A DNA stretch of 6,986 bases, taken from assembly GCA_050946255.1 (NCBI GenBank), contig JBMNUL010000137.1:1-6986 (forward strand), read 5' to 3'. The number at the start of each line of letters is the position of its first letter. Position 1 is the first letter of the stretch. The position numbers and the translations under genes are program-made. Shown piece by piece: positions 1 through 5,906 of the stretch. Source of the stretch: JBMNUL01 sp050946255. Lineage in GTDB: Bacteria; Actinomycetota; Coriobacteriia; Coriobacteriales; CADBOM01. Under the pieces are notes generated by a model. It worked only from the letters and a program-made list of their open reading frames with translations. It ran no database searches and was not told the origin of the DNA.

Positions 1-1914
1 CATCTGGATAGTCGTGACGCTGATGCCCTGCCCGAATGATATGTTTGCCTCTTGCACCTCGGACCAATCCTGGTAGTCCGCCAATATGCCATCTGACTCG
101 CCCGGATAATCGACGCCGGTGGCCTTTCCAAACCCGAACATTTCGAGATACTTGTAGAAAGTTTCGCTGTCCAGCCTGTCTTCCAATATCGACACTCCGA
201 TGTTGGAGGACTGCTCGATTATCTCCTTGAATGTCAGGGTCTCCGTGCCATGGTCGTGGGCATCGGTGATGGTCCACTGCCCGAACTGCAGGGACCCCGG
301 AACGGTGATGCTCTCGTCGGGTTCTGCAGCCCCCTCTGCGAGGAGCACAGAGGCTGTCACCGATTTGAATGTGGAACCCGGCTCATAAGTGCTCGAGACC
401 GATTTCAGGGTTGAGGCGCCCTCTTCCGCAGAGCTGACGTCATTCAAATCGTAATAGGGAGTCGATGCCGTGGCATAAATCTCTCCCGTGCTCCCATCAA
501 TGATCATCAGATTTCCAGAATTGGCATTCGACGTGTTCACGGCGTCGGCAAGGACATCCTCTGCATATTGCTGTAGGTCGATGTCGATGGAGATCATGAT
601 GTCCGTGCCATCCACCGCAGGCTCGTCCACCTGGGTGCCACCGGGAATCTGGATTCCGCCCTTGCCCTGCTCGACGACCCTGTGCCCGTCCGTTCCCTTG
701 AGGATGTCGTTGTATTGCAGCTCCAAGCCTGAGAGACCATCTCCGTCGACGCCAACGTAGCCGATGATCTGGCCTGCCGTCTCACCATATGGGTAGACGC
801 GCTTGGTGTCGTCGAGATAGTAGATGCCGTCAAGCGCGTTGGTCTGTTCTGTTCCAGTTGCGGCCTTCTGGGTATCTACTTCTTGCTGGAGCTCGTCGTA
901 TTTTTTCTGGAGCGCCTCCGCCTTGCTGACATCGCCTTTTCGAAGGATGTACACGAATGTATTGTCACCGGAGATCTTGTCCAGATAGTCGCTGGCATCC
1001 CCTCCCAGCACATCGGCGAGGATCTCGGATGTGGCCTTCGGGTCATCTATCTCGGAGGGGTTCGCATAGATCGTTGTGGCATCTACGCTCGTGGCGAGGA
1101 TGTTCCCATTGCGGTCGTAAATGGTACCGCGCTTGGCGTAGACCACCTCGTCGAGAGTGCGTTGGCTTGCAGCGTTCTGCCTGTATTCCTCCGCCTGAAC
1201 CACTTGGAGGTCGAAGAGCCTGATGAAGAGGACAAGCGCAAATATCGCAAGAACCAGGAGGAGAATCGCATCGCGGGATGATTTCCTGCCATCGTCGGTT
1301 GAGAAGAAATCGACTGCAGTGAGACTCCCGCGCGATCCCCCAGACCCGGATCCACCGCGCGAGCTCCTACGCGAACGGCTGTCTTTCCCAGATTTTTCAC
1401 CGAATCCGAAGAAGCCTCGGATGGAACCGGACACACCGGCTTTGTCGGAACGGCTGGAACGGCCACGCTCGCGATTTGACGGGGAATTACCGGAGCGATT
1501 GCCATTGCCCAGGTCGCGCTCGCGGTCCCTGCTCCTGTCGTAGCTGCTGTTACTGCCACGGTCGTTTCCGCTGTTCCTGTTCCTGCCGTAGCCACGATCT
1601 CGATTGCGGTCCCGTTCATAGCTGTTGCCGTAATTGCGGTTCCTACCCTGGTCGTACCTGTTTCCGTATCTGCGATTCCCGGAGTTGTCGTACCCTCGAT
1701 CGCGATTTCTGCCCGAATACTGTTTGTATTCGCGGCTCGAATCACGCTGCCTATCACGGTTCCTGCTGGTGCTCCCCGAGCTTCTACCGGAATTTCCACT
1801 GTCGCGTGAATCTCCACCAAAACGATTAGTCGCGCTGGAGCCACGGCTCTTGCCGTTGTCCTCGCGCGACCTGTTATCTGACCGCTTGTATTTATCGGAG
1901 TCTCTTCTGAACAT
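1..1914 (-). CDS. ftsI: Division-type class B penicillin-binding protein (FtsI/PBP3-like), 3' end outside window
   Basis: This is a septal peptidoglycan DD-transpeptidase, anchored in the membrane with its catalytic part outside the cell. The frame is open for 638 codons from an ATG at 1914 to the window edge. Residues 1-200 form an Arg/Asn/Gly/Ser/Tyr-rich, probably disordered cytoplasmic tail. One membrane segment follows (about 216-234, AILLLVLAIFALVLFIRLF). The dimerisation domain starts with RGTIYDRNG (262-270) and includes YPYGETAGQIIGYVG (374-388). The transpeptidase domain carries the catalytic S514 in STFK (514-517), SSN (569-571) and SFGQG (626-630). The KTG motif must lie beyond the left edge. 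A helical insert rich in K, E and Q lies at about 329-352. A weak GGCGGG precedes the ATG by 7 bases. The gene lies 102 bases after the ftsL-like gene, in the usual dcw order. The FtsI assignment rests on that order; a general class B PBP is the alternative. Confidence 0.93.
   Translation of the reverse strand, partial: MFRRDSDKYKRSDNRSREDNGKSRGSSATNRFGGDSRDSGNSGRSSGSTSRNRDRQRDSSREYKQYSGRNRDRGYDNSGNRRYGNRYDQGRNRNYGNSYERDRNRDRGYGRNRNSGNDRGSNSSYDRSRDRERDLGNGNRSGNSPSNRERGRSSRSDKAGVSGSIRGFFGFGEKSGKDSRSRRSSRGGSGSGGSRGSLTAVDFFSTDDGRKSSRDAILLLVLAIFALVLFIRLFDLQVVQAEEYRQNAASQRTLDEVVYAKRGTIYDRNGNILATSVDATTIYANPSEIDDPKATSEILADVLGGDASDYLDKISGDNTFVYILRKGDVSKAEALQKKYDELQQEVDTQKAATGTEQTNALDGIYYLDDTKRVYPYGETAGQIIGYVGVDGDGLSGLELQYNDILKGTDGHRVVEQGKGGIQIPGGTQVDEPAVDGTDIMISIDIDLQQYAEDVLADAVNTSNANSGNLMIIDGSTGEIYATASTPYYDLNDVSSAEEGASTLKSVSSTYEPGSTFKSVTASVLLAEGAAEPDESITVPGSLQFGQWTITDAHDHGTETLTFKEIIEQSSNIGVSILEDRLDSETFYKYLEMFGFGKATGVDYPGESDGILADYQDWSEVQEANISFGQGISVTTIQM
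1315..1914 (-). other. Low-complexity Arg/Asn/Gly/Ser/Tyr-rich N-terminal tail of the FtsI-like protein
   Basis: These codons give residues 1-200. About 44 are Arg, mixed with Asn, Asp, Gly and Ser, and there is no Cys. Tyrosines are scattered singly (9, 63, 66, 75, 83, 87, 95, 99, 109, 125). Short units such as RNRD, RDRNRDRGYG (101-110) and RNRNYGN (91-97) recur without a fixed period. A small aromatic patch, RGFFGFG (166-172), stands out. The tail precedes the only membrane segment, so by standard topology it is cytoplasmic. Long cytoplasmic tails occur in actinobacterial FtsI, where they can bind division partners. This composition is unusual and its role here is unknown. Confidence 0.8.
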
Positions 1915-2016
1915 TTTCAAACCCGCCGGACCGTAAGCTGCGGAGCCTTGTTTCGCGTTCCCCTTTTCATTCGCGTTCGAGTCGGCACCGCGAGAACAGT
2001 CTATCTACATCGCTGT

Positions 2017-2487
2017 TCACTTCGCGGCGAGGGCCTGGACCTCGTTGTAATCTGCAATGACCTGGTCGACCACCTCGGTCACAGAAGATGTTAGCTCGGT
2101 CGGCCTCACATCAACCGTCGTGGTGGCAACCGTTCCTTCCGACATGCCCAGATTATCGGCGGCGTATTCCTTTACCTTCGTGGGATTGGTGGCCGCGTAG
2201 TACTGGACCTCTAGGGAGGTACCGGTGACGCGCGCTTCATCGATCTGAGTCTCGACTGCGCTGGTCTGATTGAGGATGTCCATCGTCGCATCGGTGAACC
2301 AGACCCTTCCGACTGCCACTACAGTCAGAACTGCAATGATCACGAGCGCGACCTTGAACCTCGCCATGAGCTTCGAATACTCTGCGGCGTCGGCACGGCG
2401 CCCCTGCCCAGGATGCACCTCAATCCTGGTCTGGGGAACTTCTTCATACCTTCTCTTCGGGGCGTACGCCCTCGCCGTACTGGCCAT
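2017..2487 (-). CDS. ftsL: FtsL-like bitopic cell division protein
   Basis: This encodes a small single-pass divisome protein of 156 residues. The basic N-terminus (residues 1-43) is cytoplasmic, a membrane segment spans about 45-64 (VALVIIAVLTVVAVG at its core), and an external helical stretch follows (about 66-112) that could form a coiled coil with an FtsB/DivIC-type partner. The segment NPTKVKEYAADNLGM resembles the end of FtsL/DivIC domains, where a short helix is followed by a G-M motif. The ATG at 2487 is chosen because AAGGA lies 8 bases upstream; the frame extends to an ATG at 2574 but without a ribosome site, and the added residues look non-native. The gene lies between rsmH and the FtsI-like gene, exactly where ftsL is expected. 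FtsL proteins diverge greatly in sequence, so the name rests on topology and position. The last 45 residues are Thr/Val-rich and match nothing I recognise. Confidence 0.85.
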   Translation of the reverse strand: MASTARAYAPKRRYEEVPQTRIEVHPGQGRRADAAEYSKLMARFKVALVIIAVLTVVAVGRVWFTDATMDILNQTSAVETQIDEARVTGTSLEVQYYAATNPTKVKEYAADNLGMSEGTVATTTVDVRPTELTSSVTEVVDQVIADYNEVQALAAK

Positions 2488-2613
2488 CTCACACGTCCTT
2501 GTTGCGTTTGTTTCTCGTTTAGACGCCGTTATTTCAACTTGCCTTGCAAATAGCCGGCATTGGAGTGCAGACACCGATTTCGGCTAGGCCCGCATCTCGC
2601 CGGCTTTCCCCGG

Positions 2614-3600
2614 TTACCTCTCGGCTCCCGGTTCAGTATCGAGTTTCTCGGCAACCCTGAGCTTCGCGCTCTTGGACCTGGGATTCTCGACCTGTTCTTC
2701 CTCGGTGGGGACTATCGGCTTTCTAGTCAATATCTTGATCTTCGGCTTGTTTCCGCATACGCACACCGGTATGTCCGGAGGGCACGTGCAGCCCTGGGCC
2801 ATCTCCGCGAAGGTCTCCTTGACGATTCTGTCTTCCAGCGAGTGATAGCTGATCACCGCGACTCGGCCCCCGGGGTTGAGCCACCTTATCGCGCTCTCAA
2901 GCGCGATCTTCAACTCACCGAGCTCGTTGTTGACCTCGATGCGCAGCGCCTGGAACGTCCTCTTCGCAGGATGCCCTCCCTTGCGCCTTGCCGACGCTGG
3001 AATGGCAGCCTTGATGACGTCGACCAGCTGCTGGGTGGTCTCAATTGGCTCTACCTTGCGGCGTTTGACGATGAACGATGCTATCCTAGATGCCCATCTC
3101 TCCTCTCCGTAGTCTCGGATAATTCGGGCGAGGTCTGTTTCGTTTGTTGTTGCAATGACCTCTGCTGCAGTTTTGGTGTGTTTACCCGAATTTCTCCGCA
3201 TGTCCAAGGGGGCGTCAACCTTGTAGGAAAAGCCCCTCTCGGGAAAGTCGATTTGCGGGGAGCTGAGCCCCAGATCGAACAAGATCGCGTCCGCACCGGG
3301 TACTTGCACCCGGCAGAGGATGTCGTCCAGATCAACGAAGTCTCCTTGCACCGGGCGGAAGTCCAAGTTTGGAAACTCCTCTGAGATCCTGTTGCTGGCG
3401 GCCTCTATGGCCATTGGGTCCTCATCGATTCCCACAAGCGTGCCGCCATCCGAGATCTTCTCAGCTGCCAGCACCGAATGGCCCGCACCCCCGAGGGTGC
3501 AATCCACGAAAATCTTTCCGGGCCCAAGATCCAGCTCCTCGATGGTCCTGTCTGCCATCACTGGAATGTGCCGATATTCTCTTTTCAAGTCCCCCGTCAT
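2614..3600 (-). CDS. rsmH: 16S rRNA (cytosine(1402)-N(4))-methyltransferase RsmH (MraW)
   Basis: RsmH transfers a methyl group from S-adenosylmethionine to N4 of C1402 in 16S rRNA, at the ribosomal P site. The 328 residues are slightly longer than the E. coli enzyme (313). Family features in order are HIPVM (11-15), the SAM-binding FVDCTLGGAGHS (31-42), the acidic GIDEDP (57-62), ILFDLGLSSPQID (106-118), RGFSY and PLDMRRN (122-137), YGEERWASRIA (164-174), HPAKRTFQALRIEVN (210-224) and VISYHSLEDRIVK (249-261). Four cysteines in CTC and CVC (271-282) are typical of Gram-positive members. The start ATG keeps HIPV near the N-terminus as in homologues; no better start exists, and the only ribosome-site candidate (GGTGGG) is just 3 bases away. 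It begins 45 bases after mraZ and is probably co-transcribed with it. Confidence 0.98.
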   Translation of the reverse strand: MTGDLKREYRHIPVMADRTIEELDLGPGKIFVDCTLGGAGHSVLAAEKISDGGTLVGIDEDPMAIEAASNRISEEFPNLDFRPVQGDFVDLDDILCRVQVPGADAILFDLGLSSPQIDFPERGFSYKVDAPLDMRRNSGKHTKTAAEVIATTNETDLARIIRDYGEERWASRIASFIVKRRKVEPIETTQQLVDVIKAAIPASARRKGGHPAKRTFQALRIEVNNELGELKIALESAIRWLNPGGRVAVISYHSLEDRIVKETFAEMAQGCTCPPDIPVCVCGNKPKIKILTRKPIVPTEEEQVENPRSKSAKLRVAEKLDTEPGAER

Positions 3601-3645
3601 GAACCCACCGCAGTTTCGGCCTCGGCCTTTTCCGGCGCCGTTCGC

Positions 3646-4074
3646 CTACTCCTCCGAGAATATCTCGGACGGGTCGAAGTCTCCGATGTAGGCCTCCCAG
3701 CGATCCTTGTCCCAGATGCAGGCGTGGTCCTCGTCACCGGTGACCACCACATCCTTCTCGAGCCCTGCGAACTTGCGGAGCTTCGGCGAGATGCTGACCC
3801 TTCCCGCATTGTCGATATCGACCGTGCTGGCGGAGCTGTTGTAGAACTGGCGTTCCTTGGTGTGCTTGGCGGAGTTGACGTTGTAACCGCCGTCCCTCTC
3901 GAACAAGGACTTGGTCCAATTGGCAAAGCCCTCTTGAGAGAACACGTTCAACTGTCCGTTGGGACCAGGAGCCAGCACTACGGTCTTGGGAAGTTCCTTG
4001 CGGAACCTTGACGGAAGAGACACGCGGCCCTTCTCGTCCATCGTGTGCTCGTACTCACCGAACAGATAGGCCAA
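3646..4074 (-). CDS. mraZ: Transcriptional regulator MraZ
   Basis: MraZ is a ring-forming DNA-binding protein of the SpoVT/AbrB superfamily that controls its own dcw operon. The protein has 142 residues and shows both diagnostic half-domains: GEYEHTMDEKGRVSLPSRFR (6-25) and VDIDNAGRVSISPKLR (85-100), each with the D-x-x-G-R-x-x-x-P core that contacts DNA or neighbouring subunits. The start is set at a TTG (4074) because AGGAGG lies exactly 8 bases upstream, and because homologues such as B. subtilis MraZ begin within a residue or two of the FxGEY segment. The frame also has a GTG at 4083, but that codon overlaps the Shine-Dalgarno sequence itself. It is the first gene of the leftward operon, with a promoter and matching TGGGR boxes directly upstream. 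Confidence 0.96.
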   Translation of the reverse strand: MAYLFGEYEHTMDEKGRVSLPSRFRKELPKTVVLAPGPNGQLNVFSQEGFANWTKSLFERDGGYNVNSAKHTKERQFYNSSASTVDIDNAGRVSISPKLRKFAGLEKDVVVTGDEDHACIWDKDRWEAYIGDFDPSEIFSEE

Positions 4075-4082
4075 CGTGAACA

Positions 4083-4088
4083 CCTCCT
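4083..4088 (-). promoter_or_regulatory. Ribosome binding site deciding the mraZ start
   Basis: Read on the minus strand, AGGAGG is followed by 8 bases (TGTTCACG) and then TTG (4074-4072). This is a full anti-Shine-Dalgarno match at ideal spacing and favours the TTG start over the in-frame GTG at 4083, which overlaps the site. Confidence 0.8.
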
Positions 4089-4127
4089 CAGTTCCCTGGG
4101 ACCTCCCTCGACTTCATGACACGTTGG

Positions 4128-4156
4128 ATTCTATCCTATTAGCCCCCACTTTTCAA
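4128..4156 (-). promoter_or_regulatory. Sigma-70-type promoter of mraZ and the dcw operon
   Basis: On the minus strand, TTGAAA (4156-4151) is a 5 of 6 match to the -35 consensus. After 17 bases comes TAGAAT (4133-4128), a 5 of 6 match to the -10 consensus. Transcription would begin near 4121, giving a leader of about 45 bases before the TTG start of mraZ. The -35 hexamer lies among the TGGGR-like boxes, so MraZ binding there should compete with RNA polymerase. Confidence 0.72.
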
Positions 4157-4189
4157 ACATTTCATCCCACTTTCTCCCACCACATCCCC
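4144..4189 (-). promoter_or_regulatory. Probable MraZ operator: 10-base-spaced TGGGR-like boxes
   Basis: In the direction of mraZ transcription there is GGGGA (4189-4185), then TGGGA (4179-4175), TGGGA (4169-4165), a degenerate TGTTT (4159-4155), and TGGGG (4148-4144). The first four lie exactly 10 bases apart; the last is shifted by one base. E. coli MraZ is known to bind TGGGN direct repeats separated by 5 bases in its own promoter, and the mollicute MraZ site AAAGTG(T/G) is also present here twice (AAAGTGGGA from 4173, AAAGTGGGG from 4152). The overlap with the -35 region suggests autorepression. Binding itself is inferred. Confidence 0.72.
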
Positions 4190-4254
4190 TTCACTTACCA
4201 CATGCCCACACCGTTCCACTTGCCAAAAGCTTTATTTGCGAACTTATGTATTTT

Positions 4255-4278
4255 GTGCGTGAACATTTGTTCCCGCAC
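4255..4278. promoter_or_regulatory. Interrupted palindrome with LexA-like GAAC-N4-GTTC core
   Basis: The arms are GTGCG (4255-4259) and CGCAC (4274-4278). The inner arms are GAAC (4261-4264) and GTTC (4269-4272) around ATTT, and only the bases at 4260 and 4273 fail to pair. The 14 bases 4260-4273 match 12 positions of the B. subtilis LexA consensus CGAACRNRYGTTYC. A weaker half-site (CGAACTTATGT) starts 21 bases to the left, at 4239. No run of T follows on either strand, so a terminator is unlikely. It could be an operator for LexA or for another dimeric regulator. Confidence 0.45.
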
Positions 4279-4530
4279 AAGATATGGTAAATTCTGAGTG
4301 GAAGTTCAGAGGGACAGCACAAGAAGGTGGGGTTTTTGCGAGATTCTAGAATTTGGGCAGACATATAAAGAATGGAGAAAAATTCACAATTTCTACATAT
4401 TTCTTGAACCGCAAATGGTCTCAATTAACGGTGTGAACGCGAGCTCTCCTTGTGAGGACCAGCGAATCACGACTGGCGAAAAGCCGAGATGGAACCAAGA
4501 CTACGGGGTTCTCTAGCATCACATCTGAAG
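4279..4530. other. AT-rich intergenic stretch without a convincing gene
   Basis: GC content is about 38% over 4231-4430, against roughly 60% in the flanking genes. Short open frames on either strand here lack ribosome sites and family motifs, so I do not call a gene. Visible structure includes a 10-base palindrome ATTCTAGAAT (4343-4352), CCAG/CTGG arms (4459-4462 and 4473-4476), GGC/GCC around GAAAA (4475-4485) and a 6-bp stem GGAACC/GGTTCT (4491-4496 with 4507-4512). The last three could give a folded RNA if the region is transcribed rightward, but I recognise no known RNA family. Confidence 0.5.
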
Positions 4531-4633
4531 TACAGGGTTGCTACAATATTCTGCAGGCTTGAATCATCTCTATGCAGGTTGAATTATCGCTTTGCAAGTT
4601 GCAGGTCTCTTCTGCAGGTTGCGGCACCCTGGA
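4531..4633 (+). repeat. Five-copy direct repeat, TGCAGGNTTG-like, period 20-21 bases
   Basis: Units begin at 4531 (TACAGGGTTG), 4552 (TGCAGGCTTGAAT), 4573 (TGCAGGTTGAAT), 4593 (TGCAAGTTGCAG) and 4613 (TGCAGGTTGCGG). Steps are 21, 21, 20 and 20 bases, so every core falls on the same face of the helix, two turns apart. The bases between cores are only loosely conserved (ATCATCTCT against ATTATCGCT). The array ends about 40 bases before the Shine-Dalgarno site of the DUF3866 gene. A row of sites for a regulator is the likeliest reading; decayed tandem duplication is the alternative. Confidence 0.6.
4539..4547 (+). promoter_or_regulatory. Possible extended -10 promoter for the DUF3866-xer operon
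   Basis: TGCTACAAT matches the extended -10 pattern TGN-TATAAT with one mismatch in the hexamer. No good -35 hexamer is found 16-18 bases upstream. If used, transcription starts near 4554 and the leader is about 120 bases long, with most of the 20-21 base repeat array at or just after the start point. Confidence 0.35.
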
Positions 4634-4660
4634 TTCACCGGCCAACTGCGACGGTCCTTT

Positions 4661-4665
4661 AGGAG
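4661..4665 (+). promoter_or_regulatory. Ribosome binding site deciding the DUF3866 start
   Basis: AGGAG is followed by 7 bases and then an in-frame TTG at 4673. The frame is open further upstream to a TTG at 4592, but that start has no ribosome site and its extra 27 residues lie within the repeat array. Confidence 0.75.
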
Positions 4666-4672
4666 ACATCTC

Positions 4673-5905
4673 TTGAAAAGAATCATCTCTACAGTCTCTA
4701 GCGTGGCAACACGAAACTCCGATGTGCAGGTCGTCACACTAGATCCACCTTCGAAACATCCTGCCATCTGCTACACGAGGCTCGTCGGCGAGGTCTCCCC
4801 CGGCGACATCGTGGCAGTCAACACCACGGCCACAGATCTAGATCTCGGCACAGGCGGATACGACTTCGTCATCTGCAAGCTCGATGGTAAGGGAGCGATT
4901 GAAGACGACCCCTCCGACCCCGACGGGCACATCATGAAGCTTCGATACACTCCCCTCCAACGGGATGTGCAGTGCGTCGAGGAGGTTGGGTCGCCGTTTC
5001 ACGACCTGTTGAGAAACGTCAACGACCTCCTTGAGATGCCGGTGGTGTGCTGTGGACTTCACAGCCAGGTTCCCCTGGTTGCTGCTGGAATCAGAGCGGT
5101 GTTCCCAAGCGCGAGCATCGTCTACTGTATGACCGACGAGGCCGCGCTCCTAGCCTGGTTCTCGAATATCGTGGAGCAGAGCATTGCAACCGGACTCGTC
5201 AACCTCTGTATAACATGCGGTCAGGCGATGGGCGGAAACGCAGAGGCGGTCTCGCTCCACTCTGGCCTTCTGGCATCCAAATATGCCTTTGGGGCCGACG
5301 TGGCAATAGTCTCCATGGGGCCCGGCATACCCGGGACCGGAACGGCGTTTGGCCACGGTGGCGTCTCGGTTGCTGAATCTGTAAATGCGGCAGCAGCGCT
5401 TGGTGGGACTCCAATTGCCGTGATCAGGGCTTCGCAAGCGGATAGTCGCGATAGGCATCACGGCGTGAGCCACCACTTCCTGGAGGCCATGGGTCGGCTT
5501 GCCTTGGCCAGAGCCAAAATCTTCATGCCCTCGGAAATCGACGGGGACATAGCGGCCACCGTCAACAGGCAGCTGCGCGATAGCGGAATATTGGAGAAGC
5601 ACGAGGCGATCTCGGTAGACGACAGGGAAATCGAACTGGATATGCGCGGCATGAAGGTGACCACCATGGGACGCGGACCAGAGGAGGACCCGCTGTTCTT
5701 CAGGATGGCGGCATGTGCCGGGATTGGCGCTGGCAGGCTGGCGTTGGAGATGCGAAGCGAAGAAGTTGCCAAGGCGGAAGAGTCGCCGGATGGAGATGGC
5801 CCCGTTAACTTGATGGAGCCTCGAATGTCCGCCTGTTCCAGCGGAGGCTCTTCATTAGACGACCCTGCATCTCCCGGTAAATCAGACGAAAACGGGGGCA
5901 ACTGA
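4673..5905 (+). CDS. DUF3866 family protein
   Basis: This is a conserved protein of unknown function, 410 residues from the TTG at 4673, which has AGGAG 7 bases upstream. It appears soluble: no signal peptide or membrane segment is seen. Family blocks in order are an N-terminal beta-rich part with NTTATDLDLGTGGYDFV (50-66), HIMKLRYTPLQ (86-96), LHSQ (129-132), VYCMTDEAALLAWF (150-163), ITCGQAMGGNAEAV (180-193), GADVAIVSMGPGIPGTGT (207-224) and RASQADSRDRHHGVSHH (252-268). The conserved Asp, Glu, His and Gly clusters look like an enzyme active site, but no reaction is known to me. The last 45-50 residues are acidic, Ser/Gly/Pro-rich and probably disordered, beyond the conserved domain. Its stop is one base before the xer start, so the two are probably translated together. 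As I recall, DUF3866 genes also neighbour xerD in other Gram-positive genomes. Confidence 0.92.
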   Translation: MKRIISTVSSVATRNSDVQVVTLDPPSKHPAICYTRLVGEVSPGDIVAVNTTATDLDLGTGGYDFVICKLDGKGAIEDDPSDPDGHIMKLRYTPLQRDVQCVEEVGSPFHDLLRNVNDLLEMPVVCCGLHSQVPLVAAGIRAVFPSASIVYCMTDEAALLAWFSNIVEQSIATGLVNLCITCGQAMGGNAEAVSLHSGLLASKYAFGADVAIVSMGPGIPGTGTAFGHGGVSVAESVNAAAALGGTPIAVIRASQADSRDRHHGVSHHFLEAMGRLALARAKIFMPSEIDGDIAATVNRQLRDSGILEKHEAISVDDREIELDMRGMKVTTMGRGPEEDPLFFRMAACAGIGAGRLALEMRSEEVAKAEESPDGDGPVNLMEPRMSACSSGGSSLDDPASPGKSDENGGN

Positions 5906-5906
5906 C

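Noticed and set aside
1083..1844. Long Ala/Thr-rich open frame on the minus strand, overlapping the FtsI-like tail
   Set aside because: It is a frame shadow of the low-complexity Arg/Asn/Gly codons; the other minus frame carries the membrane segment and PBP motifs without a break.
1223..1936. Arg/Ser/Leu/Pro-rich open frames on the plus strand opposite the tail
   Set aside because: Antisense reading of repetitive tail codons; no ribosome site and no family motif.
1917..1970. Basic 17-codon frame (MKRGTRNKAPQLTVRRV) between the ftsL-like gene and the FtsI-like gene
   Set aside because: Too short to support alone and has no clear ribosome site; could at most be a coupling leader.
2560..3384. 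Long plus-strand open frame opposite rsmH
   Set aside because: rsmH is beyond doubt on the minus strand; the antisense frame has no recognisable domain.
4255..4278. Rho-independent terminator
   Set aside because: The stem is good, but no T run follows on either strand and the position lies between divergent genes, where no terminator is expected.
4191..4424. Minus-strand frame of 77 codons running toward mraZ
   Set aside because: No ribosome site, Cys-rich odd composition, and it runs through the LexA-like palindrome to the edge of the MraZ box array.
4401..4515. Possible c-di-GMP (GEMM-I) riboswitch, from scattered fragments such as GCGAAAAGCC and CGGGGTT
   Set aside because: The conserved first half and the paired tetraloop/receptor layout are missing; the fragments are too short to count.
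4298..4516. Plus-strand frame of 72 codons in the intergenic region
   Set aside because: GTG start without a ribosome site, no motif, and it covers the AT-rich region and the inverted repeats.
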